DNA of 64,000 bases from Pseudomonas sp. Q11 (GTDB taxonomy: Bacteria > Pseudomonadota > Gammaproteobacteria > Pseudomonadales > Pseudomonadaceae): positions 62,001 through 126,000 of the forward strand of contig NZ_JAKNQY010000006.1 of assembly GCF_024494355.1 (NCBI RefSeq), written 5' to 3'. The position numbers and the translations under genes were made by a program. Numbering within the stretch: the stretch's first letter is position 1; the number at the start of each line of letters is the position of its first letter. Shown piece after piece: positions 26,458-35,207 of the stretch. The notes beneath the pieces are model-generated. The model saw only the letters and a list, made by a program, of their open reading frames with translations, did no database searches and was not told the DNA's origin.

Positions 26458-27711
26458 TTAACCGCGTGGGGTCGCAGCGGCCAGTTTGCCTGCCGATTCG
26501 GGCGCAGCCTTGGCGGGTGCGACTTGGGGCAGGTTGCTGGCTTCGAGCGCTTTTCGTTGTTGTGCCAAAGCGGCAATGGTTTCGTCGCTGGCCATCGGTA
26601 TGGTTTCAGGCGTGACCGGCGAACCCGGACGGGCCCGTTGCAGCCCTTTGACGATGATGGTGTCGTCCTTGCTCAGGCCGTTGCGCACGATGCGCAGGCC
26701 TTCGATCTTCGGCCCCAGTTCGACGGAGCGATACGCCGGCTTGTTGTCGGCGTCCATCACCAGCACGAATTTCTTGCCCAGGTCGGTGCCGACGGCTTCG
26801 TCGTTGATCAACACGGCCGAGTAAGTGCCGCTGCCCACCAGTTTGAGCCGGGCATACAGCCCAGGGGTGTAGGCACCATCCTTGTTGTCGAACACCGCGC
26901 GGCCACGGATGGTGCCGGTCTGCGGATTGACCTGGTTGTCGATGAAATTCATATGCCCCAGGTGCGGATTACCTTCCTCGTTGGACAGGCCCATGTAGAC
27001 CGGAGTGGCCTGACCACGCTGGCCCTCGCGAGCGAGGCGGGTGTACTTGAGGAAGACGCGCTCGTCGGCATCGAAGTAGGCGTAGACCTTGTCGGTGGAC
27101 ACCACGCTGGTGAGCGGCGTGACATCGGCGGTCACCAGGTTACCGGCGGTGATGTCCGCACGGCTGACGCGACCGCTGATGGGCGAAGTAACCCGGGTGA
27201 AGCTCAGGTTCAGTTTGGCCAGGTCCAGTTGTGCCTGGATCGCCGCCGCCGCAGCACGGGCTTCCTGAGCAGCGCTGGTGCGCGAATCCGCCAGCTCGGC
27301 AGAAATGGCGTTGCTCAAGCGCAGGCGCTCGCCACGCTTGGCTTCGTTCTCGCTGCGGGTGGCGGTGGCTCGGGCCTGGGCCAGTTGGGCGTCGAGGCGA
27401 CGCACTTCTGCCTGGAAGGGACGCGGGTCGATCTGGAACAACAAATCGCCTTTCTTGACCAGAGCGCCTTCGGTGAACGCTACGTTGTCGATCTGCCCTG
27501 AAACGCGGGGTCGGATCTCGACGGTTTCCGGCGCTTCGAGGCGCCCGGTGAATTCGTCCCACTCGTTGACCGGTTGCTCCAGCACCTTCGCCACACTGAC
27601 TTTGGCCGCCGGCATGGACGCCGCCGTATCAGGGGTCTTGCCGCACGCACTCATCACCAGCACCGCCATCAGTGCGAGGGGAAAGCGCAGTTTTGAAAGT
27701 GAATATTCCAT
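26458..27711 (-). CDS. mexE: RND efflux periplasmic adaptor, MexE type
   Basis: 417-aa membrane fusion protein. Lipoprotein signal MEYSLSKLRFPLALMAVLVMSAC puts the lipidated cysteine at 23. The lipoyl/barrel-sandwich halves flank an alpha-hairpin (about 95-180, rich in A/R/E: LDAQLARA-ATRSENEAKRGERL), then beta-barrel and membrane-proximal domains. ATG 27711 is chosen because the signal peptide follows directly; the open frame extends upstream without a signal sequence. First gene of the efflux operon. No mexT or mexS-like neighbour is adjacent, unlike P. aeruginosa. Confidence 0.92.
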   Translation of the reverse strand: MEYSLSKLRFPLALMAVLVMSACGKTPDTAASMPAAKVSVAKVLEQPVNEWDEFTGRLEAPETVEIRPRVSGQIDNVAFTEGALVKKGDLLFQIDPRPFQAEVRRLDAQLAQARATATRSENEAKRGERLRLSNAISAELADSRTSAAQEARAAAAAIQAQLDLAKLNLSFTRVTSPISGRVSRADITAGNLVTADVTPLTSVVSTDKVYAYFDADERVFLKYTRLAREGQRGQATPVYMGLSNEEGNPHLGHMNFIDNQVNPQTGTIRGRAVFDNKDGAYTPGLYARLKLVGSGTYSAVLINDEAVGTDLGKKFVLVMDADNKPAYRSVELGPKIEGLRIVRNGLSKDDTIIVKGLQRARPGSPVTPETIPMASDETIAALAQQRKALEASNLPQVAPAKAAPESAGKLAAATPRG

Positions 27712-27912
27712 GGATAGTATCCGCCAAGAGTATTGAGATGGGCGGATGATGCGGGGGGAGGCGGTGAGGCACGAATCGAATGAAGCAAAGGTAACTATCA
27801 TTCGGAATGATATAAGACATCGGCCAGCCCTCTAGCTGAGGGGTTTCGTTAGGCTGCTATCAATTTTGTTGATATCCCTTCAGGTTGTCGGAGGCGCCGA
27901 ACGGCAAGACCG

Positions 27913-28677
27913 CTACTGCGGCAGGTAGCGGTCATGAATACGCTGGATCTCGCCGCTGGCGCGCAGGCTTTCAATGGCTGCGCGCAGCTTCTCGACCATT
28001 TTCGGGGAGCAGTGTCTGGAGCAGGCCAGATAGAGATCGGCACTGCTATTGACCCGACTCATGAGCAGTTTGCGCGTGGACACCTTTGGCCAGATGTAGC
28101 GACTCTCAGGGACGCCGTTGAACCAGGCGTCGATACGTCCCATCAAGAGCATCTGGGCGGGGTTGTCGCCGATGGCCAGCGGATAGATCTGCTCGTCGCT
28201 GAACCCTTCGGTGCGCAGGATCTCCTGCTGGGCGCTTCCCAGGCCGACGCCGATCTTGCGGTAGGTTTGCCTGGCTTCGGCGAAGCTGCTCACTTGCCGG
28301 TCGAGGGTGAAGAAGGCTCGCTCCATGGGCATGACCGAAGCGATCCAGGTGAAGCGATCCTCGCGTTCCGGTGTGCGCGACAGCGGCGCGATCAAGTGAT
28401 TGCGCTGTTCGCTGACGTGCTTCTGCGACCGGGCCCAGGGAAGGATATGGAGCTGCATGGCATACCCGGCCTTGGCCATGGCCGCCACGGCAACATCACC
28501 GACTATTCCGTGCCCCTTGGGGTCGTCGACAAACGTCAGCGGTGGCGCGTCCAGAATGTGCAATTCAATCGTCAAGGGTGCGGCGTAGGCGCTACAGACA
28601 ATCAGCATCGGCAGCATCAGACATAGGCGCGAGAGTGCTTTTGTACGGCCTTCCAATACGCGTTTGATCCGGCTCAT
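27913..28677 (-). CDS. Periplasmic amino-acid-type solute-binding protein (family 3)
   Basis: 254 aa from ATG 28677 (an ATG six codons upstream is also possible). Basic N-terminus and hydrophobic core LCLMLPMLIVCSAYA give a signal peptide ending near residue 27. The mature part has the SBP_bac_3 pattern: PPLTFVDDPKGHGIVGDVAVAAMAKAGYAMQLHILPW, and ends with the usual ESLRASGEIQRIHDRYLP. No permease or ATPase genes are adjacent, so it may work with a transporter elsewhere or as a sensor ligand-binder. A substrate cannot be read from the sequence. Confidence 0.8.
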   Translation of the reverse strand: MSRIKRVLEGRTKALSRLCLMLPMLIVCSAYAAPLTIELHILDAPPLTFVDDPKGHGIVGDVAVAAMAKAGYAMQLHILPWARSQKHVSEQRNHLIAPLSRTPEREDRFTWIASVMPMERAFFTLDRQVSSFAEARQTYRKIGVGLGSAQQEILRTEGFSDEQIYPLAIGDNPAQMLLMGRIDAWFNGVPESRYIWPKVSTRKLLMSRVNSSADLYLACSRHCSPKMVEKLRAAIESLRASGEIQRIHDRYLPQ

Positions 28678-28841
28678 GATCGATACTTCAGGCATTGAAA
28701 GTGATGCGCCGTTTCAAACGCACGGCGCCAGAAACATCGTCCTGCCACGTTCACCACGGCTTTTTATTGGTACATATCAACGCTGTCGGCCTGACTGCGT
28801 GTATCTGAAGGTATAGATCATCCGGCCGACAAAAACCTTGT

Positions 28842-29714
28842 TTACCCAAGACCGGTCCTGGCTTGTTCAGCAATCAGTTCGGCCAGTATCCGCACCGGTT
28901 CGGTGAGGCTGGACCGATGCACGAGCCCGATATCGCGATGGAAGGCGTGCGGTCCAAGGTCGAGGGCTCGCACACCTGCCGGCCAATCATGATGAGCGGC
29001 TGTCTGCGGCACCAATGCCACGCCTACACCGTTTTCAACCAGCTTGATGATGGCCTCCAGTTCATCCAGCTCACACACCTCGCGCAACGTGAAATGCATT
29101 TGCCGCAGGAAACGATCCACCTGCCTGCCGCCAAATGATGCGCGGTCGTATCGGATAAATGGAAGGCTGGAAAGGAGTGCAGCCCAATCCTCTCCCGACA
29201 CTTCGCGCGGAACAATCAGTCGATAGGGCTCAAGCGCCAGAGTCGTCCAGCGCAGGTCGTTTTGAAGGGGGAAGGGCGGACGAATAATGGCTGCCATGTC
29301 GATTTCGCCAGCGTCCACCAGGTTCACCAACTCCATCGACACCCCTGGGAGTACCCGTGTACGGCACTGGGGACATTGTTGGTGGAATCTGGCCAGCGCA
29401 TCCGGCAGATAGGAGCGCTGGACCGACGCAATGGCGCCGATGTTGATCAGGACGCTGGCTGTAAGCTCCGCAGTGCCGCCGCCGAGGTTGTCGTAGAGGC
29501 GAAGCAACTCTTGCGCCTGCAGGAGTACCTGGTGTCCCTTGCGGTTAAGGTGAGCCGAGCGTCCTTTCCTATCGAATATTTCGAAACCCAGCTGCGCCTC
29601 CAGGCGCTGGATCTGTGCGCTCACCGCGGCCTGAGTGAGGCCGATCCGGTTCCCTGCCGCGGCGAATGTGCCTTCCCGTGCTACGGCGATGAGTGTCTTG
29701 AGTTCTTTGATCAT
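28842..29714 (-). CDS. LysR-type regulator divergent from VOC gene
   Basis: 290-aa LTTR. N-terminal winged HTH (about 1-60): [28 protein letters not shown]; effector-binding domain from about 88 to the end with [13 protein letters not shown]. The 101-bp region shared with the divergent VOC gene contains two palindromes (29716-29732 and 29741-29752) of the size LTTRs bind, so it probably regulates the VOC gene and itself. Its ligand is unknown. Confidence 0.88.
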   Translation of the reverse strand: MIKELKTLIAVAREGTFAAAGNRIGLTQAAVSAQIQRLEAQLGFEIFDRKGRSAHLNRKGHQVLLQAQELLRLYDNLGGGTAELTASVLINIGAIASVQRSYLPDALARFHQQCPQCRTRVLPGVSMELVNLVDAGEIDMAAIIRPPFPLQNDLRWTTLALEPYRLIVPREVSGEDWAALLSSLPFIRYDRASFGGRQVDRFLRQMHFTLREVCELDELEAIIKLVENGVGVALVPQTAAHHDWPAGVRALDLGPHAFHRDIGLVHRSSLTEPVRILAELIAEQARTGLG

Positions 29715-29715
29715 T

Positions 29716-29752
29716 CACAAATATTAATTGTGTTTCTAAGCAATATATATTG
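29716..29752. promoter_or_regulatory. Candidate LysR binding region
   Basis: CACAA-N7-TTGTG (29716-29732) and the perfect 12-bp palindrome CAATATATATTG (29741-29752) lie in the AT-rich divergent region between a LysR gene and a VOC gene. The first fits the T-N11-A LTTR consensus and abuts the LysR start, as expected for autoregulation. Confidence 0.45.
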
Positions 29753-29815
29753 ATTTTTTTGCGTTCGACGGCGCCTTACGATGGCTTCACCCGCAAAAAA
29801 ACAAAAGGAATCCTG

Positions 29816-30241
29816 ATGAGCCTCTCTCCCTTCCACCTCGCAATTCCGGTTTACGACCTCGCTGGCGCACGCACTTTTTACGGTGAAGTGTTTGGACTGC
29901 CAGAGGGTCGCTCAAGCGCCCAATGGGTCGACTTCAACTTTTACGGCCATCAACTGGTGATCCATGAGCAACCAAAGACTGCTTCCCAAGAGAGCGTCCA
30001 TAGCAATCCGGTAGACGGCCATGACGTACCTGTTCCTCACTTCGGCATCATTTTGGGCTGGGAAGAATGGGAAGCGCTGGCCGAGCGATTGAAATCCTTC
30101 GGCACCGAGTTTGTGATTGAGCCCTACATTCGTTTCAAGGGCCAGGTTGGCGAGCAGGCCACGATGTTTCTGTTCGATCCTTGTGGTAACGCGCTTGAGT
30201 TCAAGGCGTTCAAGGATATGAGCCAGCTCTTTGCGAAGTAA
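29816..30241 (+). CDS. VOC-superfamily (glyoxalase/dioxygenase-like) protein
   Basis: 141 aa, cytoplasmic, one VOC domain of two beta-alpha-beta-beta-beta modules. Candidate metal ligands: H8 in PFHLAIPV, histidine in PVPHFGI (about 90) and glutamate in NALEFKAF near the C-terminus. AAAAGGAA lies 9-16 nt before the ATG at 29816. Divergent from a LysR gene. Substrate is unknown: VOC proteins include glyoxalases, ring-cleaving dioxygenases and drug-binding proteins. Confidence 0.85.
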   Translation: MSLSPFHLAIPVYDLAGARTFYGEVFGLPEGRSSAQWVDFNFYGHQLVIHEQPKTASQESVHSNPVDGHDVPVPHFGIILGWEEWEALAERLKSFGTEFVIEPYIRFKGQVGEQATMFLFDPCGNALEFKAFKDMSQLFAK

Positions 30242-30289
30242 TACAAACAAAGGTGGACAGGCGCAGGGCTGCGCCTGCTCACAAAGCGC

Positions 30290-30772
30290 TCAATGCATCT
30301 TGCTGTGATCGCGACCGTCCATATTGTTCAGCGCCCGAACCGGTGCTTGCACATCAACCGTTTCTTGCTCGCCCCTGGCATTTTCAACCGTCAGGGTCAG
30401 CGCAACGCTATCGCCTTCTTTCATTTGGCCGGTCAGGCCCATCAGCATCACGTGATAGCCGTTCGGATCAAAGCTGACGGCCTTGCCCGCTGGCAGATTG
30501 ACGGATGCCACCGGCCCCATTCTCATCACGTCGTTGCTCATGGTCATTTCGTGTATCTGCACGTCCCTGGCCACGGGGGAGGTCACGCTGAGCAGTTTGC
30601 TGTCGCTGTCGGCGGTGACGGTCATGAACGCGCCCGTTGCCGACTGGTTTGCAACGGTGGCGCGTACCCAAACGTCATCGACTTTGGTTTGCGCCGAAAC
30701 CTGGAACGCGAACCCCAGCAGTGCCAGACCGAATACAGCGTTTGTGAGGGTTCTGTTCAAAACAGGGCGCAT
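30290..30772 (-). CDS. Periplasmic copper chaperone PCuAC
   Basis: 160 aa. Signal peptide to about residue 27 (VFGLALLGFAFQVSA-Q). The PCuAC copper site is visible as H-M pairs: IHEMTMSNDVMRMG and, about 20 residues later, YHVMLMG, the H-M-x10-M-x21-H-x-M pattern. C-terminal DHSKMH adds further metal-binding residues. The ATG overlaps the upstream sco stop (TGATG), so both are made together; PCuAC and Sco jointly deliver copper to the CuA site of cytochrome c oxidase. ATG 30772 is chosen because the signal peptide follows. Confidence 0.92.
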   Translation of the reverse strand: MRPVLNRTLTNAVFGLALLGFAFQVSAQTKVDDVWVRATVANQSATGAFMTVTADSDSKLLSVTSPVARDVQIHEMTMSNDVMRMGPVASVNLPAGKAVSFDPNGYHVMLMGLTGQMKEGDSVALTLTVENARGEQETVDVQAPVRALNNMDGRDHSKMH

Positions 30773-31377
30773 CAGCAGACCTCCATGACAGTCAGCAAGT
30801 CTTCGGTACACTCTTGTGCCGAAAGGGATTGGGACAGCCCCAGGCGCAGCGTGCCCCGGGAGTCGTAGACAAAACTGGTGGCGGTGTGCGACAGGGTGTA
30901 GGTAGAGCCTGCCGGCACTTTTTCGTAGAACACATCGAACTCTTTGGCCGTGGCCGCGGTTTCTTCGAGTGTGCCGTACAGAGCGACGAAGGAAGGGTCG
31001 AACGTCTTGACGTAGGCGTCGAGGATTTGCGGAGTATCGCGCTCAGGATCCAGGGTGATGAAGATCACCTGAAGCCGTTCGCCGTCGCGTCCCATCAATT
31101 TCTTGATAGTCGCAGCCCGGGCCAGGGTGGTTGGGCAGATCGCCGGGCACTGGGTAAAGCCAAAGAAAATCATCGGCATCATGCCGCGAAAACTCGACAG
31201 CGACTGGGTGTTGCCTTCGGTGTCCTTGAGCTTGAAGGTGCGTCCCAGAATCTTGTCGCTCAGATCCTTGCCGTACTTGTACGACAGTTCGCCACGCGTG
31301 TCGCAGCCGGCAACCAGGCCCAGTCCGAGCACACCCATGCCTGCAATCACCTTGCGGCGAGTCAACAAAGCCGTCAT
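30772..31377 (-). CDS. SCO1/SenC copper-chaperone thioredoxin-fold protein
   Basis: 201 aa. The N-terminus combines RRK with a hydrophobic stretch and VAGC (C25), suggesting a lipoprotein. The CxxxC copper/redox motif is C77-PAI-C81 in GFTQCPAICPT, and the conserved histidine follows in YTLSHTATSF. Reduces or metallates the CuA centre of cytochrome oxidase from the periplasmic face. First gene of a two-gene unit with PCuAC. No oxidase genes are in the window. Confidence 0.93.
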   Translation of the reverse strand: MTALLTRRKVIAGMGVLGLGLVAGCDTRGELSYKYGKDLSDKILGRTFKLKDTEGNTQSLSSFRGMMPMIFFGFTQCPAICPTTLARAATIKKLMGRDGERLQVIFITLDPERDTPQILDAYVKTFDPSFVALYGTLEETAATAKEFDVFYEKVPAGSTYTLSHTATSFVYDSRGTLRLGLSQSLSAQECTEDLLTVMEVC

Positions 31378-31559
31378 TTATTACCGCCTTTTGCATGCCC
31401 GTCAGTCGGCAGGACTGGCGGGCGGGTTAGCCATAAAAGCGGCGCATGATACCAAAGTGCGCTGCTGCGCCGGTTTGCGATCACCGGACAGAGCGGCGTG
31501 GGGCGACAAAAGGTGTAAGAAAAGGTGCCAGGCGATGCTGTGATTGCCCTCTTAAGAAC

Positions 31560-31710
31560 CGCACACACGCGCGCATCTTCGACTTCAGCAACCTTCAGAG
31601 CGACAAAATTGATTTGTCAGGGCTGGATGCCGATGTCTTGACTCCGTCGTTCGACAGTTGGAGAACGCCATGCCCTTGCTCAGCAGGCCGGTCATCGGGC
31701 AGCGTTTCAG
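31560..31710 (+). pseudogene. Relic of an RTX exoprotein C-terminus
   Basis: Translated in frame from about 31571, the stretch reads RIFDFSNLQSDKIDLSGLDAD, the hallmark of the C-terminal export subdomain of serralysins and type I secreted lipases (compare [18 protein letters not shown] in aprA of this window). Upstream and downstream sequence gives no related protein, and there is no GGxGxDx repeat, so only the tail remains. It is inside a 640-bp region without an intact gene. Confidence 0.55.
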
Positions 31711-31736
31711 AGGCTATCCGGATCGCCAAAGAACAT
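31711..31736. repeat. 26-bp direct repeat, copy A (LysR 3' end relic)
   Basis: The sequence beginning AGGCTATCCGGATCGCC is identical over 26 bp to 39497-39522. Read on the minus strand it encodes MFFGDPDSL and a stop, which is the exact C-terminus of the intact LysR gene at 39493-40407. Here no LysR gene precedes it. The two copies bound the whole accessory block. Confidence 0.8.
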
Positions 31737-31739
31737 TTT

Positions 31740-32017
31740 GACTGGGCTCTAGTACGATAGTTACAGCCTGAAAAAATCGAATTATGCCCCCAGGTTTACC
31801 CCCATTTGCACCGGATGGGTGAGCGATCGCGAATGGCGATTCCTGATAAACACCAGCGTGGCTTTGGCTGGCTTTCAGTGTGATTTCACATTTGATCCGG
31901 ACGGAGGGTCCAGAACTCAATCGTCTAGAGACCGGCTATCAGCGAGGCTAACCGGTAAATCCCAATTGGCTGACGGTCATGGAACTTTTATAGCCGGTTA
32001 TCCGATCCTCAAACTGA
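31740..32017. other. Remainder of gene-poor gap before the AraC gene
   Basis: This is the right part of a 640-bp gap. Apart from the two relics on its left I find no credible gene: short frames lack ribosome sites and recognisable motifs. A TAACCGGTAAA segment near 31950 and TATAGCCGGTTA near 31990 are partly complementary, but no function is evident. Confidence 0.4.
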
Positions 32018-32920
32018 TTAGCGTCCGATGGCGCTCGTTTCTCCGAGGATCCTCCCGGCATCTTGTGCAGGAGGAAGTCCAAACACCCGTAAATAGTCCC
32101 TGCTGAATTGTGTCGCACTTTCATAGCCGACCTCGAAGGCAGCCGCCATGACGCTCTTGGCGTGGGCCACCATCAGTGTTCTTGCCTGGAGCAGGCGAAC
32201 CCGTTTTTGATACTGCAAAGGACTCAGGCTGGTGACTGCCTTGAAGTGGCGATGAAACGCCGAGACGCTCATTGATGCTCGTTGCGCCAAGCGCTCCACC
32301 CCAATTGGCTCCGCGAAGTCACGGCGGATCCACTGGATCGCCATGTTGACTCGGGCCATCGCCGTATCGGGCGCTGCGATCTCTCGCAACATCCAGCCAT
32401 GGGGACCCTGGAGCACACGGAAGATGATTTCCCGTTCATAAACCGGGGCCAGGGCTGCGATGGCGTCCGGATCGCCCATCAATCGCAACATTCGCACCCA
32501 AGCATCCATCATATCGGTCGTGACTGGAGCAACGGAGAATCCGAGAGTGTTTTCAACGCTGCTGGGAGGTTTGGGCAGGTCTGCAAACAGGGTTGTCAGC
32601 ACTGCCGGGTCCAGCGTCAGACTCACTGCCAAGTAAGGTTCTCCCGATACGCTTGGATGAACAGACCCCACTGCTGGCAAATCAATGGACATGACGAAAT
32701 AGGTCGCAGGGTCATACCGAAGCGTCCGATCCCCCACGCTCATGCTTTTACTGCCTTGCAGGATCAGATTGATCATCGGGTCATAGACCGCCGCCAGCAT
32801 GTGTTCGGGGATCTTGCCCTTGACCATGGCCACGCGGGGGATGCCTGTTTCGGTACGGCGATTTTCAGCCTTGGCCGCGAGCGACCTGAGTTCATTCAGT
32901 TGATTGTCCATGCTGGGCAT
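32018..32920 (-). CDS. AraC-family regulator (AraC_N effector domain)
   Basis: 300 aa from ATG 32920 (others at 32911 and 32944 are in frame; 32920 gives the normal length). The N-terminal domain (about 25-180) is of the AraC_N type: HMLAAVYDPMINLILQGSKSMSVGD. The C-terminal HTH pair (about 195-295) shows IGVERLAQRASMSVSAFHRHF and MAAAFEVGYESATQFSRDYLRVFG. It is divergent from the SDR gene at 33050 and is the likely regulator of the SDR-VOC-reductase series. Members of this family often respond to aldehydes or other electrophiles; that is inference here. Confidence 0.9.
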   Translation of the reverse strand: MPSMDNQLNELRSLAAKAENRRTETGIPRVAMVKGKIPEHMLAAVYDPMINLILQGSKSMSVGDRTLRYDPATYFVMSIDLPAVGSVHPSVSGEPYLAVSLTLDPAVLTTLFADLPKPPSSVENTLGFSVAPVTTDMMDAWVRMLRLMGDPDAIAALAPVYEREIIFRVLQGPHGWMLREIAAPDTAMARVNMAIQWIRRDFAEPIGVERLAQRASMSVSAFHRHFKAVTSLSPLQYQKRVRLLQARTLMVAHAKSVMAAAFEVGYESATQFSRDYLRVFGLPPAQDAGRILGETSAIGR

Positions 32921-33049
32921 GCTGACGGCAGAACGCTGCGCCATGCAAGCGAAAAGCAGAAACAGGCAGGTTTCAAGTAGAAATGGGTACGCCCCTGGCA
33001 ATCATGATGATTACTGTGGGGCCACCTATAAGCCACAGAGGAACATCAA

Positions 33050-33793
33050 ATGAGCGTCATCGTCATTACCGGCGGTAGCCGTGGAATCGGTGCCAGTGCC
33101 GCCGAGCACATTGCTCGGCGCGGTAGGGGTGTCATCCTGACCTACAACGCTGATTCCCAGGCCGCTGCCTCAGTCGTGGAACGCATCGAGCGCGTCGGTG
33201 GCAAGGCTGTCGCCCTCAAGCTCGACGTGTCTGATGTGGGCAGCTTCGAAGCGTTTCGCGAGTCAGTGGTGCTGACCTTATGGGACACCTGGAACGCCAC
33301 CATGCTCAGTGGCCTGGTCAACAATGCCGGGTACGGCCTGTTCAATCCCTTGGCAACTGTCACCGAGGCGCAGTTCGACGGACTGTTCAACGTGCACCTC
33401 AAGGGGCCGTTTTTTCTCACTCAAACGCTACTGCCGCTGTTCGCGGAAAATGCCAGTATCGTCAACCTGACCAGTGCCACTACCCGCGTCGCCACCGCTG
33501 GCGTGGCGCCCTACGCCGCCTTCAAGGGCGGGCTCGAGGTGCTCACCCGTTACATGGCCAAAGAATTCGGCGATCGGCGCATACGGGCCAACGCGGTATC
33601 ACCCGGCGCCATCCGCACCGACTTGGGCGGGGGGCTAAACGCTGAGTTCGAGGCGAAGCTGGCGGCGCAAACAGCGCTCGGCCGGGTCGGCGAGCCGGAA
33701 GACGTCGCGCGCGTCATTGCCATGTTGCTCTCAGAAGAGGGCGCCTGGATCAATGCCCAGACGCTCGAAGTGGCCGGCGGCTACAACATCTGA
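33050..33793 (+). CDS. Short-chain dehydrogenase/reductase
   Basis: 247-aa classical SDR. NAD(P)-binding TGGSRGIG (residues 7-14), NNAGYG (about 90), active-site YAAFK (Y-x3-K, about 161-165) preceded by the SATTR segment, and C-terminal NAQTLEVAGGYNI. Soluble NADPH-dependent reductase of a carbonyl compound. First gene of a three-gene set with a VOC protein and a saccharopine-dehydrogenase-like protein. Start ATG 33050 follows AGGAAC. Substrate not assignable. Confidence 0.93.
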   Translation: MSVIVITGGSRGIGASAAEHIARRGRGVILTYNADSQAAASVVERIERVGGKAVALKLDVSDVGSFEAFRESVVLTLWDTWNATMLSGLVNNAGYGLFNPLATVTEAQFDGLFNVHLKGPFFLTQTLLPLFAENASIVNLTSATTRVATAGVAPYAAFKGGLEVLTRYMAKEFGDRRIRANAVSPGAIRTDLGGGLNAEFEAKLAAQTALGRVGEPEDVARVIAMLLSEEGAWINAQTLEVAGGYNI

Positions 33794-33811
33794 ATACATG
33801 AGAGTTTCGCA

Positions 33812-34213
33812 ATGCTGGATCATATCTTTTTGTCCGTGAGCGATATCGCACGGTCTATCCGTTTCTACGAAGCTGCTCTGACCCCGTTGGGTATCACCGC
33901 GCGCCTGGACTACGACGGCAAGGATGGCCCACCGGGCCATCCTGACCTGAAAGGCTTCGGTGCCAATGGCCGGATGTTTTTCTGGTTGCGTGAGGGCGTT
34001 GTGGAAGAGCGCGCGGTACATGTTGGTTTTGTCGCAAGCAGCCAGGCTGAGGTTGATGCCGCTTATACCGCGGCCCTGCATCAGGGTGCGGTCGACAACG
34101 GCCGGCCTGGAGCGCGCTTGCATTACGACCCCGAATACTACGCCGCCAATGTGCTGGACCCGGATGGGTACAGTCTCGAATTCGTCTACAAAAAATGGCA
34201 GCACGTCCAATGA
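33812..34213 (+). CDS. VOC-superfamily protein (paralogue of the one at 36846)
   Basis: 133-aa single VOC domain: begins MLDHIFLSVSDIARSIRFYEAALTPLGI, with FFWLREG in the middle and NVLDPDGYSLEFVYK at the end. H4 and the C-terminal E in SLEF are candidate metal ligands, although other ligands are unclear. It shares a clear pattern (FYE..L.PLGI, FFWL, N-G-PG-R-HY..DYYAA-V..PDG) with the protein at 36846-37256, so the two are paralogues. It lies 18 bp after the SDR and overlaps the next gene by ATGA. Confidence 0.88.
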   Translation: MLDHIFLSVSDIARSIRFYEAALTPLGITARLDYDGKDGPPGHPDLKGFGANGRMFFWLREGVVEERAVHVGFVASSQAEVDAAYTAALHQGAVDNGRPGARLHYDPEYYAANVLDPDGYSLEFVYKKWQHVQ

Positions 34214-35169
34214 CGACACTACTGATCTACGGAGCTACAGGCTATACCGGTCATATGGCTGCTGATCGAGCAAAAACGCTCGGTCTGGATTTCGAAATCG
34301 CCGGGCGTAATGCCAAGCGTCTCGAGTCGCTCGCAGCGCAATTGGACGTGCCTTATCGGGTGTTTGATACCCATGATGCCGAAGGCTCTTTATCTGGCAT
34401 CTCAGTATTGCTGAACTTCGCCGGGCCGTTCGCGCAAACGGCCGAGCCGTTGATGCACGCCTGTATCAAGACCGGCGTGCACTATCTGGACATCACTGCC
34501 GAGATCAATATTTACCGCATGGCCGAGGGGCTGGGTGCTGAAGCGGCCGCTAACCACGTCATGCTGTTGCCGGGTGTCTGCTGGGATGTCGTTCCTACCG
34601 ATTCGCTGGCGGTGCATGTTGCCAAGCGTGCAGTAAAACCGGTTGCGCTAAGTATTGCGCTTCAGGTCCCCGGTTCGATGTCTCGCGGGTCTGCGATGAG
34701 CGTCAGCGAAATCATCGGCGCAGGCGTGCTCGCCAGGGTTGATGGCGAATTGGTTGCGACACCGGATGCAGCGCCGCGGCTCTTTGATTTTGGCCATGGA
34801 CCGGTCCTCTGTGCACCATTGTCATTCGGCGACCTGGTGACGGGCTGGCATTCGACCGGCATCCGCAACATTGCGATGTTCGTGCATATCACGGGTGACG
34901 CGTTTCCAGAGGGTGATCTGTCGCAGTTGCCTGATGGTCCCGCACCCGAGCAAAGGGCTGCTCATCGCGCGCGGGCAGTGGTTGAGGTCACCGGGACTGA
35001 TGGCGCAATCGCGCGCTCGGTGATTGAAACTGTGAACGGCTATTCCTATACGCCGCTGGCGGCGGTAGAAGCTGCGCGGCGGGTACTGAACGGTGAACGG
35101 CAGCTGGGTTTTGCAACACCGGCCAACGTGCTTGGTGGTGGATTTGCCGAGATATTGCCGGCACGGTGA
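34210..35169 (+). CDS. Saccharopine-dehydrogenase-like NAD(P)-binding protein
   Basis: 319 aa. N-terminal Rossmann motif LLIYGATGYTGHMAADRA (about 4-21), then NFAGPFAQTAEPLMHACIKTGVHYLDIT, the core signature of the saccharopine dehydrogenase/trans-acting enoyl reductase family. The C-terminal half contains the substrate domain with YSYTPLAAVEAARRVL. ATG 34210 overlaps the VOC stop by 4 bp. Probably a reductase acting on the same compound as the adjacent SDR; not a lysine-pathway enzyme in this context. Confidence 0.85.
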   Translation: MTTLLIYGATGYTGHMAADRAKTLGLDFEIAGRNAKRLESLAAQLDVPYRVFDTHDAEGSLSGISVLLNFAGPFAQTAEPLMHACIKTGVHYLDITAEINIYRMAEGLGAEAAANHVMLLPGVCWDVVPTDSLAVHVAKRAVKPVALSIALQVPGSMSRGSAMSVSEIIGAGVLARVDGELVATPDAAPRLFDFGHGPVLCAPLSFGDLVTGWHSTGIRNIAMFVHITGDAFPEGDLSQLPDGPAPEQRAAHRARAVVEVTGTDGAIARSVIETVNGYSYTPLAAVEAARRVLNGERQLGFATPANVLGGGFAEILPAR

Positions 35170-35207
35170 TCACCGACTTCTGAGGTGGGTGGTGGCTGTT
35201 CAAGATT

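Noticed and set aside
31819..32106. Frame beginning MSDREWRFLINTSVALAGFQ as a gene
   Set aside because: No ribosome site, runs into the AraC gene on the other strand and has no recognisable family; treated as non-coding gap.
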